A stretch of 39,116 nucleotides of DNA from a virus: IMG/VR virus record IMGVR_UViG_3300003323_000061, positions 1-39,116 of that record; one strand, 5' to 3'. A program made the translations under genes and the position numbers. The notes beneath the pieces were generated by a model. It did no database searches, was not told the origin of the DNA, and saw only the letters and a program-made list of their open reading frames with translations. Shown piece by piece: positions 1-7,002 of the stretch (position 1 is its first letter; every line of letters starts with the position of its first letter).

Positions 1-491
1 ACTGGTTGATTCATCAGAAGATTGATAAGCCGAGCAAGTCAAAAATCCCTGCATTCGGAGAGTCCTCGAAACCATTCGCGAATGTTCGCGAAGAGTCGTT
101 GGAGGAAGGGATCAAAGGATCAGAGGATCAAGGAGGGGATCAGGAAAGGAAATCCCCGCCGCCTGCGGCGAAATCCAAAAAGAACAAAACGCCATTGCCT
201 GCTGACTTCGCAGTATCGGATCGTGTCCGCGCATGGGCTGCCGAAAAGGGAGTGGTCAACCTGCAAGCGCATTTCGAAAATTTTGTCGGGGCCTGCCGCG
301 CCAAGGGGTACGCCTACGTGGACTGGGACGAAGGGTTCATGGGGGCTATCCGCAACAACTGGGCAAAGGTCGGGACTTCTCCTGTGCGGGCAGTCGTTTC
401 CGACATCAACGAAGTGAACGCCCGAAACAACGCCGAAGCAAAGCGCCTCCTTGGAATCGACAACGACAACTTGAGGACGATCAATGGATAA
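1..491 (+). CDS. Replication initiator, C-terminal part (continues from 38846-39116)
   Basis: This is the 3' part of a lambda O-like replication protein. The frame is open from the first base. Joining base 39116 to bases 1-2 makes an AAC codon and gives ICNWLIHQKIDKPSKSKIP, the usual passage after the winged-helix domain in this family. The linker is acidic, then basic and Pro/Lys-rich. The C-terminal block contains DWDEGFMGAIRNNWAK, typical of phage O or DnaT-like proteins. The whole gene is 762 nt (253 aa). The stop overlaps the start of the next gene, as expected for an initiator followed by its helicase loader. GGATCA and TTCGCGAA repeats inside the gene may be the origin. Confidence 0.85.
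   Translation, partial: WLIHQKIDKPSKSKIPAFGESSKPFANVREESLEEGIKGSEDQGGDQERKSPPPAAKSKKNKTPLPADFAVSDRVRAWAAEKGVVNLQAHFENFVGACRAKGYAYVDWDEGFMGAIRNNWAKVGTSPVRAVVSDINEVNARNNAEAKRLLGIDNDNLRTING
74..142. repeat. Candidate origin iterons inside the replication gene
   Basis: A copy of ATTCGCGAATGNTCGCGA lies at 74-91. Four GGATCA copies follow, starting at 109, 117, 125 and 137, so four GATC sites fall within 34 bp. A second copy of the first motif lies at 38976-38993 in the same gene across the junction. Lambdoid phages place origin iterons inside gene O, so this is a plausible origin. The assignment is an inference from position and repetition. Confidence 0.4.
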
Positions 492-1236
492 CCGGGACTA
501 CGACGAGTTTTCGATGCTGCTGGATGCCGCATACGACCTGATCGGCTCCGGCCAAAACAAAACTATCAGCGCCCAGGCAAAAGCGCTGTTCTTCAAAGCC
601 CTGAGCCAGTACAGCATCGAGCAATTCCGTTATGGCCTGAACGCTCACTGTGTCGACAAGCAGCGTGGGCGCTTTACCCCAAAGCCAGCCGACATCATCG
701 AGCAGATCGATGGGATTACAGGTGGTGACGGAAGGCCATCGGACGACGAGGCATGGGCAATTGCGCTGACGAGCCAAGACGAAGCAGATACGGTGGTCTG
801 GACAACCGAGACGGCAGAAGCGTATGCGATCTGCCAGCCAGTGATGGCTACGGGCGACAAGGTCGGTGCGCGTATGGCCTTCAAGGATGCTTACAACCGG
901 CTCGTTGACAAGGCGCGGCAAGCGGGCATTCGGGCCAAATGGGTTGCATCCCTCGGTTGGGATATGGAGCGACGCGGGAAAGTCATCGAGAAAGCTGTCA
1001 CTGCCGGCCTTCTGCCCGCGCCGATGGCAACGGCACTACTACCGAACTACAGCGAAGGCCAACCGTTGAGCGAATCGCCAGAGGGCTTGAAGCGGCTCAA
1101 AGAAGAGATGGCAAGGATGAATGCGTTGCGAAACGAGGAAATAGCGATGCATGAGCGCGCCAGGATCGCAGCAAGAGAAGCTGAGGCCGAGCGCAAACGT
1201 GAGTTGGCAGCGCAGGCCGCAAGGATAAGTGCATGA
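484..1236 (+). CDS. Helicase-loader-like replication protein (lambda P position)
   Basis: This 250-aa soluble protein starts at an ATG that overlaps the stop of the replication initiator. It lies where lambdoid phages encode the P-type helicase loader. The N-terminal 70 residues include FTPKPADIIEQI, a pattern common in phage loader or replisome proteins. The C-terminal 50 residues are a highly charged Glu/Arg/Lys/Ala helix, probably coiled coil. No Walker motif is visible, so it is not a DnaC-type ATPase. The role is inferred mainly from operon position. A general replication accessory protein is the alternative. Confidence 0.6.
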   Translation: MDNRDYDEFSMLLDAAYDLIGSGQNKTISAQAKALFFKALSQYSIEQFRYGLNAHCVDKQRGRFTPKPADIIEQIDGITGGDGRPSDDEAWAIALTSQDEADTVVWTTETAEAYAICQPVMATGDKVGARMAFKDAYNRLVDKARQAGIRAKWVASLGWDMERRGKVIEKAVTAGLLPAPMATALLPNYSEGQPLSESPEGLKRLKEEMARMNALRNEEIAMHERARIAAREAEAERKRELAAQAARISA

Positions 1237-1388
1237 CCTGGCTACTCAACCCCCGCCTATTCCTCATCATCACTACAGCGCTGTTTTGACTAGGAGGAAT
1301 TGCATACGCATGGAAGAGGGATTGGCCGATGACTGGATACCACTTCTGTGCTGCTGGATTGCAGGTATGCGTGATGTTGAAAGATTGA
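1233..1388 (+). pseudogene. Small membrane protein gene interrupted by in-frame UGA
   Basis: The ATG at 1233 overlaps the previous stop (ATGA). The frame gives 18 residues, MTWLLNPRLFLIITTALF, then TGA at 1287-1289. The same frame continues as LGGIAYAWKRDWPMTGYHF and on to TGA at 1386, 50 residues in all. The two parts together look like one small membrane protein: a hydrophobic helix, a Gly-rich turn and a basic juxtamembrane segment. The UGA is followed by CUAG, a context known to favour readthrough in some systems. It could be a nonsense mutation, a sequencing error, or a readthrough product. Confidence 0.5.
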
Positions 1389-1420
1389 TTGAAGTCTTTA
1401 ACCACGAAGGAGAAGTGAAG

Positions 1421-1957
1421 ATGGAATTTATAGCGTTCCCAAAGATGCCAAGACTGACGCGTGAGGTGATCGTCACAGAAAAAGTTGATGGCACGAATGC
1501 GCAGATTTGTATCACAGAAGATGGTCAGTTCTTGGTCGGCAGCAGAACGCGCTGGATTACGCCAGAAGACGACAACTTCGGCTTTGCAAAATGGGCGTAC
1601 GAAAACAAGGATGATCTTATGAAACTTGGCATTGGCTGCCACTTTGGCGAATGGTGGGGCGCAGGCATCCAGCGTAAATACGCACTGGATGAAAAGCGTT
1701 TCTCATTGTTCAACGTGTCGCGTTGGAATGATCCTACTGAGCGTCCTAAATGCTGCCATGTAGTTCCCACCCTGTATCGCGGCATGTTCGACACATCGGT
1801 AATAGAAACTGTTCTAGAGAACTTGAAGAACAATGGAAGTATTGCATCGCCGGGGTTTATGAAGCCAGAAGGCATTGTGGTCTACCACGTTGCAGGCGGC
1901 TTTGGTTTCAAAAAGACGATTGAAAAGGACGAGTTACCTAAAGGTCTGGCCGCCTGA
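1421..1957 (+). CDS. RNA ligase-like nucleotidyltransferase
   Basis: This 178-aa protein has the nucleotidyltransferase motifs of ATP-dependent RNA ligases (Rnl2-like, RNA_ligase family). Motif I is K21-VDG, with K21 as the expected AMP-accepting lysine. Next come GSRTRW at 40-45, GEWWG at 76-80, the phenylalanine-rich RFSLFNV at 93-99, EGIVV at 150-154 and the lysine pair FKK at 163-165. It is shorter than T4 Rnl2, so it is a core domain without a large C-terminal extension. The start at 1421 is chosen because AAGGAG lies 8 nt upstream; the frame is open further upstream but without family similarity. It probably seals or repairs RNA nicks, possibly tRNA cut by host defence. The substrate is unknown. 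Confidence 0.8.
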   Translation: MEFIAFPKMPRLTREVIVTEKVDGTNAQICITEDGQFLVGSRTRWITPEDDNFGFAKWAYENKDDLMKLGIGCHFGEWWGAGIQRKYALDEKRFSLFNVSRWNDPTERPKCCHVVPTLYRGMFDTSVIETVLENLKNNGSIASPGFMKPEGIVVYHVAGGFGFKKTIEKDELPKGLAA

Positions 1958-1986
1958 CCAATTGAGTTTGAGAAAAGGGAGAAGTG

Positions 1987-2139
1987 ATGGAAGCGTTAGC
2001 TGTTACTGGAACATTGTTCGCGGCACTTGGCCTGTGCTCAATCATTGAAACGCTGTCGGGCCGTGATCTGAGGCTATTGCCGCAGATGATGTTCGCTTAC
2101 GGGCTGGCGGCAATCGCAGCTTATTTTGCCTACAGCTAG
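1987..2139 (+). CDS. Small two-helix membrane protein
   Basis: This is a 50-aa ORF with GGGAG five bases before the ATG. It has two hydrophobic stretches, about residues 4-20 and 34-49, separated by a charged turn SGRDLR. This predicts a helical-hairpin inner-membrane protein. It lies in the early-middle rightward operon between the RNA ligase and several small genes. I do not recognise the family. Confidence 0.6.
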   Translation: MEALAVTGTLFAALGLCSIIETLSGRDLRLLPQMMFAYGLAAIAAYFAYS

Positions 2140-2171
2140 CTCGTGGCACTGATGAAAGAGAGGGAGGAGGA

Positions 2172-2453
2172 ATGAGATTTAAAGCAGAACGGAAGATTTA
2201 CAACGATGCCATCGCGCTCTATTTGGAGGTCGGTGATAGAAGGTTCGCTACAGGTATCGAGGTCAAGAGGTTTGATGAGGGCTCATACGTCGAGCCATTT
2301 ATGAATGTTGATTTCACTGCTGCACAAGGATTAATGGATGAATTGTGGCATGTCGGATTGCGGCCTTCGGAAGGGAGCGGAAGCGCCGGGGCTTTGGCGG
2401 CGACGGAGCGCCACCTCAAGGACATGCAGCGGCTCGTTTTCAAAGGGAAATAG
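2172..2453 (+). CDS. Hypothetical phage protein, 93 aa
   Basis: This is a soluble 93-aa protein whose ATG follows a strong GGAGGA ribosome site. The first half looks beta-rich (RKIYNDAIALYLEVGDRRF). The second half has a helix followed by a Gly/Ser linker and a basic end. It resembles small phage proteins of unknown function in nin-like regions. No catalytic motif is visible. Confidence 0.6.
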   Translation: MRFKAERKIYNDAIALYLEVGDRRFATGIEVKRFDEGSYVEPFMNVDFTAAQGLMDELWHVGLRPSEGSGSAGALAATERHLKDMQRLVFKGK

Positions 2454-2484
2454 GTCGGTCGAGTAATCAACCAAGGAGAAGAAG

Positions 2485-2670
2485 ATGGCACAAGTAACTG
2501 AAGCAACAATCAAAATGATCGAAGACCATGCAGCCAGAGGTGAGCACGCTCCGTTGACTATTTGGGAAGTGCAGCAATTGGCGTATGCGTGGAAGACGCT
2601 TCAAGAAAATGACCTGTACCGCGCCGGGTATAACCGCGCAAACGATGAAATAGCGGCGTGCTTAGCATGA
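2485..2670 (+). CDS. Hypothetical helical protein, 61 aa
   Basis: This short acidic helical protein is preceded by AAGGAGAAGAAG. Its stop overlaps the ATG of the next gene (ATGA at 2667), so the two are probably translationally coupled. It contains LTIWEVQQLAYAWKTLQ and no Cys or metal motif. The function is not recognised. Confidence 0.6.
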   Translation: MAQVTEATIKMIEDHAARGEHAPLTIWEVQQLAYAWKTLQENDLYRAGYNRANDEIAACLA

Positions 2671-2987
2671 TTGAAATGCTCTTTCTGCTAATCGCAGCGC
2701 ATGCCGTTGCTGATTACCCATTGCAAGGGGATTTCTTGGCGCAGGCGAAAAATCGGCATACGGAACTTGGCAAGATGTTCTGGCCGCATGCACTGTTCGC
2801 TCATTCGATGATTCAAGGCGGCTTTGTGTTGCTAATTACTGGTTCTCTATGGATGGCGGCTGCTGAAGTCCTGATTCACGGATTCACGGATTGGCTGAAG
2901 TGCGAAAAGAAGATCAACCTGAATGTCGATCAGGGTATCCACGTTGCCTGCAAATTTGTATGGGCGGCAATTGCGGTGTACGGCTAA
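2667..2987 (+). CDS. DUF3307-like membrane protein
   Basis: This 106-aa membrane protein opens with MIEMLFLLIAAHAVADYPLQ, followed by GDFLAQAKNRH. The HAxADYPLQGDFLA pattern is characteristic of the DUF3307 family, seen in phages and bacteria with unknown function. Three hydrophobic segments, near residues 2-18, 47-70 and 90-105, flank conserved His and Asp residues (HALFAHS, HGFTDWLK, DQGIH). The start overlaps the preceding stop. Conserved polar residues in the membrane suggest a transporter-like or enzyme-like role, but nothing is established. Confidence 0.7.
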   Translation: MIEMLFLLIAAHAVADYPLQGDFLAQAKNRHTELGKMFWPHALFAHSMIQGGFVLLITGSLWMAAAEVLIHGFTDWLKCEKKINLNVDQGIHVACKFVWAAIAVYG

Positions 2988-3015
2988 TCGGCTCCCACAA
3001 CCAACGGAGGAAGGG

Positions 3016-3405
3016 ATGAGTAAATCAATCTGGCGCGATAGAGGGCTGATCCACCTGCCGTTCTACTACGCTTTATGCACGACAGACGCACGGTTTCAGA
3101 AGGAATTGATAAAGATGAATGTGCCGGCCGATAAGCGCCCGTCGTTCACGATCAATGAATGGAGTCATGCGGCAACTCACTTCTTCGAACGTGACGGAAA
3201 GACGCTGATTATTGTTTGCGTCAACGTAGATGGCCGAAGCGGTATTGAGGTAGCTGGACTGCTGGTACATGAGGCGGTGCACATTTGGCAGGAATATCGC
3301 CGGAACGTTGGCGAGACATCGCCGTCCAGCGAATTCGAGGCCTATTCAATCCAAACAATCAGCCAGCAACTGATGTGGGGATATTGCGAGCAAGCCGCGC
3401 CATGA
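3016..3405 (+). CDS. HExxH-motif putative zinc metalloprotein
   Basis: This 129-aa protein has HEAVH at residues 85-89, inside VAGLLVHEAVHIWQEY, followed by glutamates at 106 and 108 (SSEFEAY). HExxH with a downstream Glu is the zinc-binding arrangement of gluzincin-type metallopeptidases. The region before the motif is beta-rich (TLIIVCVNVDG). The start at 3016 has GGAGGAAGGG directly upstream; the frame extends to 2923 but without a good site. No signal peptide is present, so it would act in the cytoplasm. It could be a protease for a host or virion protein, or a degenerate metal-binding protein. Confidence 0.65.
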   Translation: MSKSIWRDRGLIHLPFYYALCTTDARFQKELIKMNVPADKRPSFTINEWSHAATHFFERDGKTLIIVCVNVDGRSGIEVAGLLVHEAVHIWQEYRRNVGETSPSSEFEAYSIQTISQQLMWGYCEQAAP

Positions 3406-3512
3406 ACTGGCTAATAGGAATAACCGGCTTCCTTATCGCTGCTTGGGTATTAGGGAAGATAGGAAAGTTCTTTGGTGAGATGTTGGATGAGTTTTTGAGG
3501 GGATTTGGATGA
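3402..3512 (+). CDS. Very small membrane protein, 36 aa
   Basis: The ATG overlaps the stop of the HExxH gene (ATGA). The product has one transmembrane helix, residues 3-20 (WLIGITGFLIAAWVLGKI), and a short amphipathic, mostly acidic tail. Coupling to the upstream gene and the following ATGA overlap make it a likely real gene despite its size. The function is unknown. Confidence 0.55.
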   Translation: MNWLIGITGFLIAAWVLGKIGKFFGEMLDEFLRGFG

Positions 3513-3664
3513 AATGGCTGATCTACAAAATCATGCTGAAGCCGCTGATCTTGCGAAATTACAGGATGCGTAGAGCCGGGTTATTGCCTGATGAGTGGTA
3601 TTGGGCTGATCGTAAAGCGCTAGATTGGGGATATGCGACAGACTTTAATGGCAAGGATATTTAG
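3509..3664 (+). CDS. Small basic protein, 51 aa
   Basis: The start is an ATGA overlap with the previous gene. The N-terminus is basic and hydrophobic (MKWLIYKIMLKPLILRNYRM). The C-terminus is aromatic and acidic (DEWYWADRKALDWGYATDF). It may be membrane-associated. It continues the chain of overlapping small genes and has no recognised family. Confidence 0.5.
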   Translation: MKWLIYKIMLKPLILRNYRMRRAGLLPDEWYWADRKALDWGYATDFNGKDI

Positions 3665-3672
3665 GATAAACC

Positions 3673-3882
3673 ATGACACCAGAACAGCTAAGGCAGCGTA
3701 GGCGGGAGCGGGATTCTCGAAAGCCAGAGTTTACCGATGAACAGATCCATGAGCATGGGCAATATCAGGTAAGGGCGCACGCTGTTGGAATTCATGCTTG
3801 GGGGATAGCGGCTTACTTCAACAACCCGAATATTTTGGCAGCTCTTGAAATGTTTGAACAATTGAAAGCTCAGAGGGGATAG
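3673..3882 (+). CDS. Hypothetical protein, 69 aa
   Basis: This ORF begins 8 bases after the previous stop. The N-terminus is strongly basic (LRQRRRERDSRKPEF), followed by a helical region. It could bind nucleic acid, but no domain is recognisable. It directly precedes the Q-like gene. Confidence 0.5.
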   Translation: MTPEQLRQRRRERDSRKPEFTDEQIHEHGQYQVRAHAVGIHAWGIAAYFNNPNILAALEMFEQLKAQRG

Positions 3883-3884
3883 GC

Positions 3885-4223
3885 ATGATGAGAGACATAG
3901 ACGAAACGGAAAGCTTGTTGCTCAAATGGGCCGAGTTCATGCGCCATGGGGGCGAGCCTGTAACCGGCTACCCTGAAAAAGCGCTCGGGTTCATCGAAAG
4001 CTGGATCAAGGACAACGAGGATCTATGCGAGGCGGCAGATGACTACGAGATGAACAAGATCCAGGCGACCATTGATAGCCTGTCAGCTCCGCATAACCGA
4101 ATCATCCACAAAGTTCACAAGATTAGCCACATGGTATGGAGCTTCCCTGATGAGGATGCCCTATACCTTGAGGCTAAGGGTGCTTTTAGGGCGCGCTACT
4201 TTTTTGCAACAAAGGGCTTGTAA
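3885..4223 (+). CDS. Putative late antiterminator (Q-like)
   Basis: This 112-aa protein is the last gene of the rightward early-middle block. A promoter, a structured leader and terminators follow it at once, then the terminase genes. That is the position of Q in lambdoid phages. The sequence LLLKWAEFMRHGG...GYPEKALGF resembles the N-terminus of small Q-family antiterminators. It has a central helical region and a C-terminal DEDALYLEAKGAFRARYFFATKGL-like segment of the kind these proteins end with. The family match is by eye and weak; the context is strong. A second ATG codon follows the first, so the start may be 3888. Confidence 0.55.
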   Translation: MMRDIDETESLLLKWAEFMRHGGEPVTGYPEKALGFIESWIKDNEDLCEAADDYEMNKIQATIDSLSAPHNRIIHKVHKISHMVWSFPDEDALYLEAKGAFRARYFFATKGL

Positions 4224-4246
4224 ACAGCAAAAAACTTCCCTATCAT
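4218..4246 (+). promoter_or_regulatory. Candidate late promoter PR'
   Basis: TTGTAA at 4218-4223, which includes the stop codon of the Q-like gene, is followed by a 17-bp spacer and TATCAT at 4241-4246. This is a plausible sigma-70 promoter. It sits exactly where a Q-dependent late promoter would be, upstream of leader terminators and the whole late operon. Confidence 0.55.
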
Positions 4247-4257
4247 TATTCCCAGAG

Positions 4258-4290
4258 AGCCCGCGTCCAGAGAAATCAGATGCGGGCTTT
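4258..4290 (+). terminator. Hairpin at start of late leader
   Basis: A perfect 7-bp stem AGCCCGC/GCGGGCT (4258-4264 with 4282-4288) encloses a 17-nt loop. It is followed by only a weak U-run (TTTGTCG). It may terminate early-region transcription or act as a pause structure just after the PR' start. Confidence 0.5.
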
Positions 4291-4376
4291 GTCGTTTACG
4301 CACCAAGACGCATGCTGATTCTCCACCGTGCAGACGGATAAGAGTTGGCCCCTTAAGGGTCGAGAGTGAGCAGCCG

Positions 4377-4484
4377 TGTTGGTGAATGCGCAGTGCTGAT
4401 GCGCCCAGAGCTTTTGGCGGCGTTGATCCTAGGCGAGAGCCGTTCGTGGAGTCGCAAGCCGGAGATCAGTGCCGGCCACCAACA
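4377..4484 (+). ncRNA. Structured late-leader RNA candidate
   Basis: Perfect 8-bp arms TGTTGGTG (4377-4384) and CACCAACA (4477-4484) could close a multi-helix element. Inside are GCGCA/TGCGC (4388-4392 with 4400-4404) and GCCGG/CCGGC near 4458-4476. The stretch has no convincing ORF. It lies between PR' and the leader terminators, like the lambda 6S leader transcript. The fold is inferred from complementary arms only. Confidence 0.45.
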
Positions 4485-4494
4485 ACCTAATTGA

Positions 4495-4527
4495 AGCCTC
4501 GATTCTTAACTGAGTCGGGGCTTTTTT
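4495..4527 (+). terminator. Rho-independent terminator (tR'-like)
   Basis: The 8-bp stem AGCCTCGA/TCGGGGCT has one G-U pair and a 12-nt loop, and is followed by a run of six T. It lies about 270 nt after the candidate PR' -10. It is a good candidate for the terminator that a Q-like factor would overcome. Confidence 0.75.
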
Positions 4528-4571
4528 ATTTGCATCGCCCCATCTTCTCCCTCCCCTGAGATGGGTAGTTC

Positions 4572-4607
4572 GCCACCTAGTTAATCCCCTTGCTAGGCGG
4601 CTTTTTT
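4572..4607 (+). terminator. Second leader terminator
   Basis: The stem GCCACCTAG/CTAGGCGGC has one mismatch and a 12-nt loop, followed by TTTTTT. It stands in tandem with the previous terminator, 15 bases before the first late gene. Confidence 0.65.
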
Positions 4608-4622
4608 ATTCTAGGAACCGCA

Positions 4623-4874
4623 ATGGACGAAGCAATGCGCATGAAGATGGCCGATGCCCTCCGCGTTGGCTCGTCTATCGCTCAAGGTCAAATGCCGTCG
4701 TTTGATGTCTTGAACTCGATAGCAAAGAACGGCAATAACCCGCTGATGCAAAAACCGCCAGTAGCACCGCAGATCTCACCGCAAATGATGCAGCCCGGAC
4801 TGCCACAGATGCAATCACCCAACCAATTACCTTTAACACCAGAGCAGCAACGAGCAATGATGCTCCCCCGCTGA
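4623..4874 (+). CDS. Small Met/Pro/Gln-rich protein, first late gene
   Basis: This 83-aa ORF starts at ATG 4623 with AGGAA upstream. The N-terminal half is helical (MDEAMRMKMADALRVGS). The C-terminal half is a low-complexity chain rich in Pro, Gln and Met, likely disordered. It precedes the terminase genes. The function is not recognised; a small virion or packaging accessory protein is possible. Confidence 0.5.
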   Translation: MDEAMRMKMADALRVGSSIAQGQMPSFDVLNSIAKNGNNPLMQKPPVAPQISPQMMQPGLPQMQSPNQLPLTPEQQRAMMLPR

Positions 4875-4914
4875 TCTTTACGGCATCGACGCGAAAGCGC
4901 CACGATGAAAAGAT

Positions 4915-5370
4915 ATGGCAAGACCAACGAAGTACAAGCAGGAGTACGCTGAGCAAGCGCGGAAATTGTGCCTTCTTGGTTCAACAGATTCGGAGCTCGC
5001 TGACTTTTTCGAGGTTGAAGAGTCAACAATCAACAATTGGAAGCATGACTTCCCGGAATTTTTGGAGTCCATAAAAAAGGGGAAGGCGCAAGCTGATGCT
5101 GACGTCGCCGATAGGCTGTACCAGCGTGCGATGGGCTATGAGCATGACGAGGTGGACATCAAGATGTTCGCTGGTCAAGTTATTAAGACGCCGATTCGTA
5201 AGATCTACGCGCCTGACCCTACGGCTGCAATATTCTGGTTGAAGAATCGCCAGAAGGGCAAATGGCGCGACAAGATCGATCAGGAAATAAGTGGTCCTGA
5301 TGGTGGCCCGCTTGAAACAGTAACGCGAGTCGAGTTGGTTGCGATGACAAATGGCCGCAGCAAGGATTGA
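4915..5370 (+). CDS. Terminase small subunit
   Basis: This 151-aa DNA-binding subunit of the packaging motor would recognise the packaging site. The N-terminus MARPTKYKQEYAEQARKLCL is a hallmark of TerS proteins, with a helix-turn-helix (LLGSTDSELADFFEVEESTINNWKHDFPEF) at about residues 19-49. The central helical part GKAQADADVADRLYQRAMGYEHDE likely oligomerises. AAIFWLKNRQKGKWRDK follows near residue 115. The gene overlaps the large subunit by 20 bases. Confidence 0.9.
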   Translation: MARPTKYKQEYAEQARKLCLLGSTDSELADFFEVEESTINNWKHDFPEFLESIKKGKAQADADVADRLYQRAMGYEHDEVDIKMFAGQVIKTPIRKIYAPDPTAAIFWLKNRQKGKWRDKIDQEISGPDGGPLETVTRVELVAMTNGRSKD

Positions 5371-6712
5371 AATCCCTGAAAAGCTGATTCCGGTATTTGA
5401 GGGAGAGGCAGACGTAAGGGGTTCGTACGGTGGACGCGGGTCAGGCAAGACCCGTTCGTTTGCCAAGATGGTTGCAGTGCGTGGGTACATGTATGGCATG
5501 GCTGGCATTAAGGGCCAGCTACTGTGCGCACGTCAGTTCATGAACTCGCTGGAAGATTCTTCGTTGGAGGAATGCAAACGGGCGATTGAAGAAGAGCCTT
5601 TCCTCCTGGCGTATTACGAGATTGGCGACAAGTACATCAAGAGCCGGGACGGGCGCATATGGTTCTCGTTCGCTGGCTTGGATAGGAACATTGGCAGCAT
5701 CAAGTCCAAAGGACGAATCTTGGTCTGCTGGGTGGATGAGGCCGAGCCGGTGACTGAATTGGCGTTTTCAACCCTGATCCCGACTCTTCGGGAAGAAGGC
5801 GACGGATGGAACGCCGAACTGTGGGTGACATGGAATCCCAAGCGCAAATCGGCTGCGGTTGAAAAGCGGTTCAGGAAATCCAAGGATCCACGCATCAAGA
5901 TTGCCGAGCTCAACTGGCGCGACAACCCGAAGTTCCCAGCAAAGTTAGAGCGCGATCGGTTGCGCGACCTTGAAGACAATCCGGATGAGTATGACCACAT
6001 CTGGGAAGGCGCATACGGCTTTGTCCAAGGTTCGATCTTGGGCAAGTGGATTGCCAAGGCTCGCCGGGAAGGCCGCATCAATGACGATGTCGGTTATGAC
6101 CCTGATGGTGCGCCAATCATCGTTTCTAGCGACTTGGGCTTTCGAGATACTGCTTCGTGGTGGTACTGGCAGCAACGAGTCGGCGGGTTCCACCTCATTA
6201 AGTATGAGGGAGAGTCAGGATGGGACGCTGACGATTGGATACCGCACATTCAGCAAAACTTGCGTGACATGGGCATCCGCAAGCTTGGCCGCATCTGGCT
6301 GCCGCATGATGCCAAAGCCAAGACGTTCCAAAGTAAGCACACATCGATTGAGAAGTTTCTGACCGCATTTGGCTCGGACCACGTAGCAATCGTTCCGCAG
6401 TCGAAGAAGTCAGACCAGATCAGCGCGGCACGTAAGGTAGTTGATCGGTGCGCATTCAATGCCACGGCATGCGAGGAAGGCATCAACGGGCTGGAGGAAT
6501 GGGAGTTCTCGTACAACGAGGATACGCAGGTTTTCTCAAAAGAGCCCGTTCACAACTGGGCTTCTCACCCATCCGACGCTTTTGCGTATGGATGTCAGGT
6601 TCTTGAGGAACAGAAGATCGAGGTTAAAGAAGAGAAGCCTATCAAGCCTTTGCACCAAGCCACGCTAAATGACCTGTGGCAGGCAAACAAACCAATGCAA
6701 GGAAGAATATGA
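5351..6712 (+). CDS. Terminase large subunit (PBSX/Terminase_3 type)
   Basis: This 453-aa ATPase and nuclease packages DNA into the prohead. Walker A is GGRGSGKT at 27-34. Walker B is ILVCWVDEAE, with D129-E130. The nuclease domain begins with IIVSSDLGFRD, where D261 is a candidate metal ligand. The spacing ADNPKFPAKLERDRLRDLE-like region between domains is typical of PBSX-type terminases. Length is normal. A headful mechanism is suggested by this family and by the circularly permuted assembly. The C-terminal 40 residues are Lys/Glu-rich. Confidence 0.93.
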   Translation: MAAARIEIPEKLIPVFEGEADVRGSYGGRGSGKTRSFAKMVAVRGYMYGMAGIKGQLLCARQFMNSLEDSSLEECKRAIEEEPFLLAYYEIGDKYIKSRDGRIWFSFAGLDRNIGSIKSKGRILVCWVDEAEPVTELAFSTLIPTLREEGDGWNAELWVTWNPKRKSAAVEKRFRKSKDPRIKIAELNWRDNPKFPAKLERDRLRDLEDNPDEYDHIWEGAYGFVQGSILGKWIAKARREGRINDDVGYDPDGAPIIVSSDLGFRDTASWWYWQQRVGGFHLIKYEGESGWDADDWIPHIQQNLRDMGIRKLGRIWLPHDAKAKTFQSKHTSIEKFLTAFGSDHVAIVPQSKKSDQISAARKVVDRCAFNATACEEGINGLEEWEFSYNEDTQVFSKEPVHNWASHPSDAFAYGCQVLEEQKIEVKEEKPIKPLHQATLNDLWQANKPMQGRI

Positions 6713-7002
6713 ACGTTCAACCATTTGGTCCGGGAGCAACAGTCACGCTCGCCGCAACCACTACATCAGGACGCGTGCAGCTTTCGGGCGTCGGCTCGGC
6801 AGTCGAGGTGCAAAACGACGGCACCACCACCATGTTCATCGTCAAGGGAGGTGCAACTGTTACGGCAACGAACGCGGGCTATCCAATCTTCGCCGGCCAA
6901 TCCAAAGTCATTTCTCGTGACCCAGCGAATGAGACGCACATTGCAGCGATTATGGCAAGCGGCACGGCGAATCTTTACGCAACCGTAGGCGAGGGCCTGT
7001 AA
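6709..7002 (+). CDS. Small beta-rich virion-associated protein
   Basis: This 97-aa protein starts at an ATGA overlap with the terminase stop. It is rich in Thr, Val, Ala and Gly (ATVTLAATTTSGRVQLSG), typical of an all-beta decoration or head-fibre domain, and lacks Cys. Its stop overlaps the next start. The location before the portal gene suggests a head accessory role, but the family is not recognised. Confidence 0.55.
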   Translation: MNVQPFGPGATVTLAATTTSGRVQLSGVGSAVEVQNDGTTTMFIVKGGATVTATNAGYPIFAGQSKVISRDPANETHIAAIMASGTANLYATVGEGL

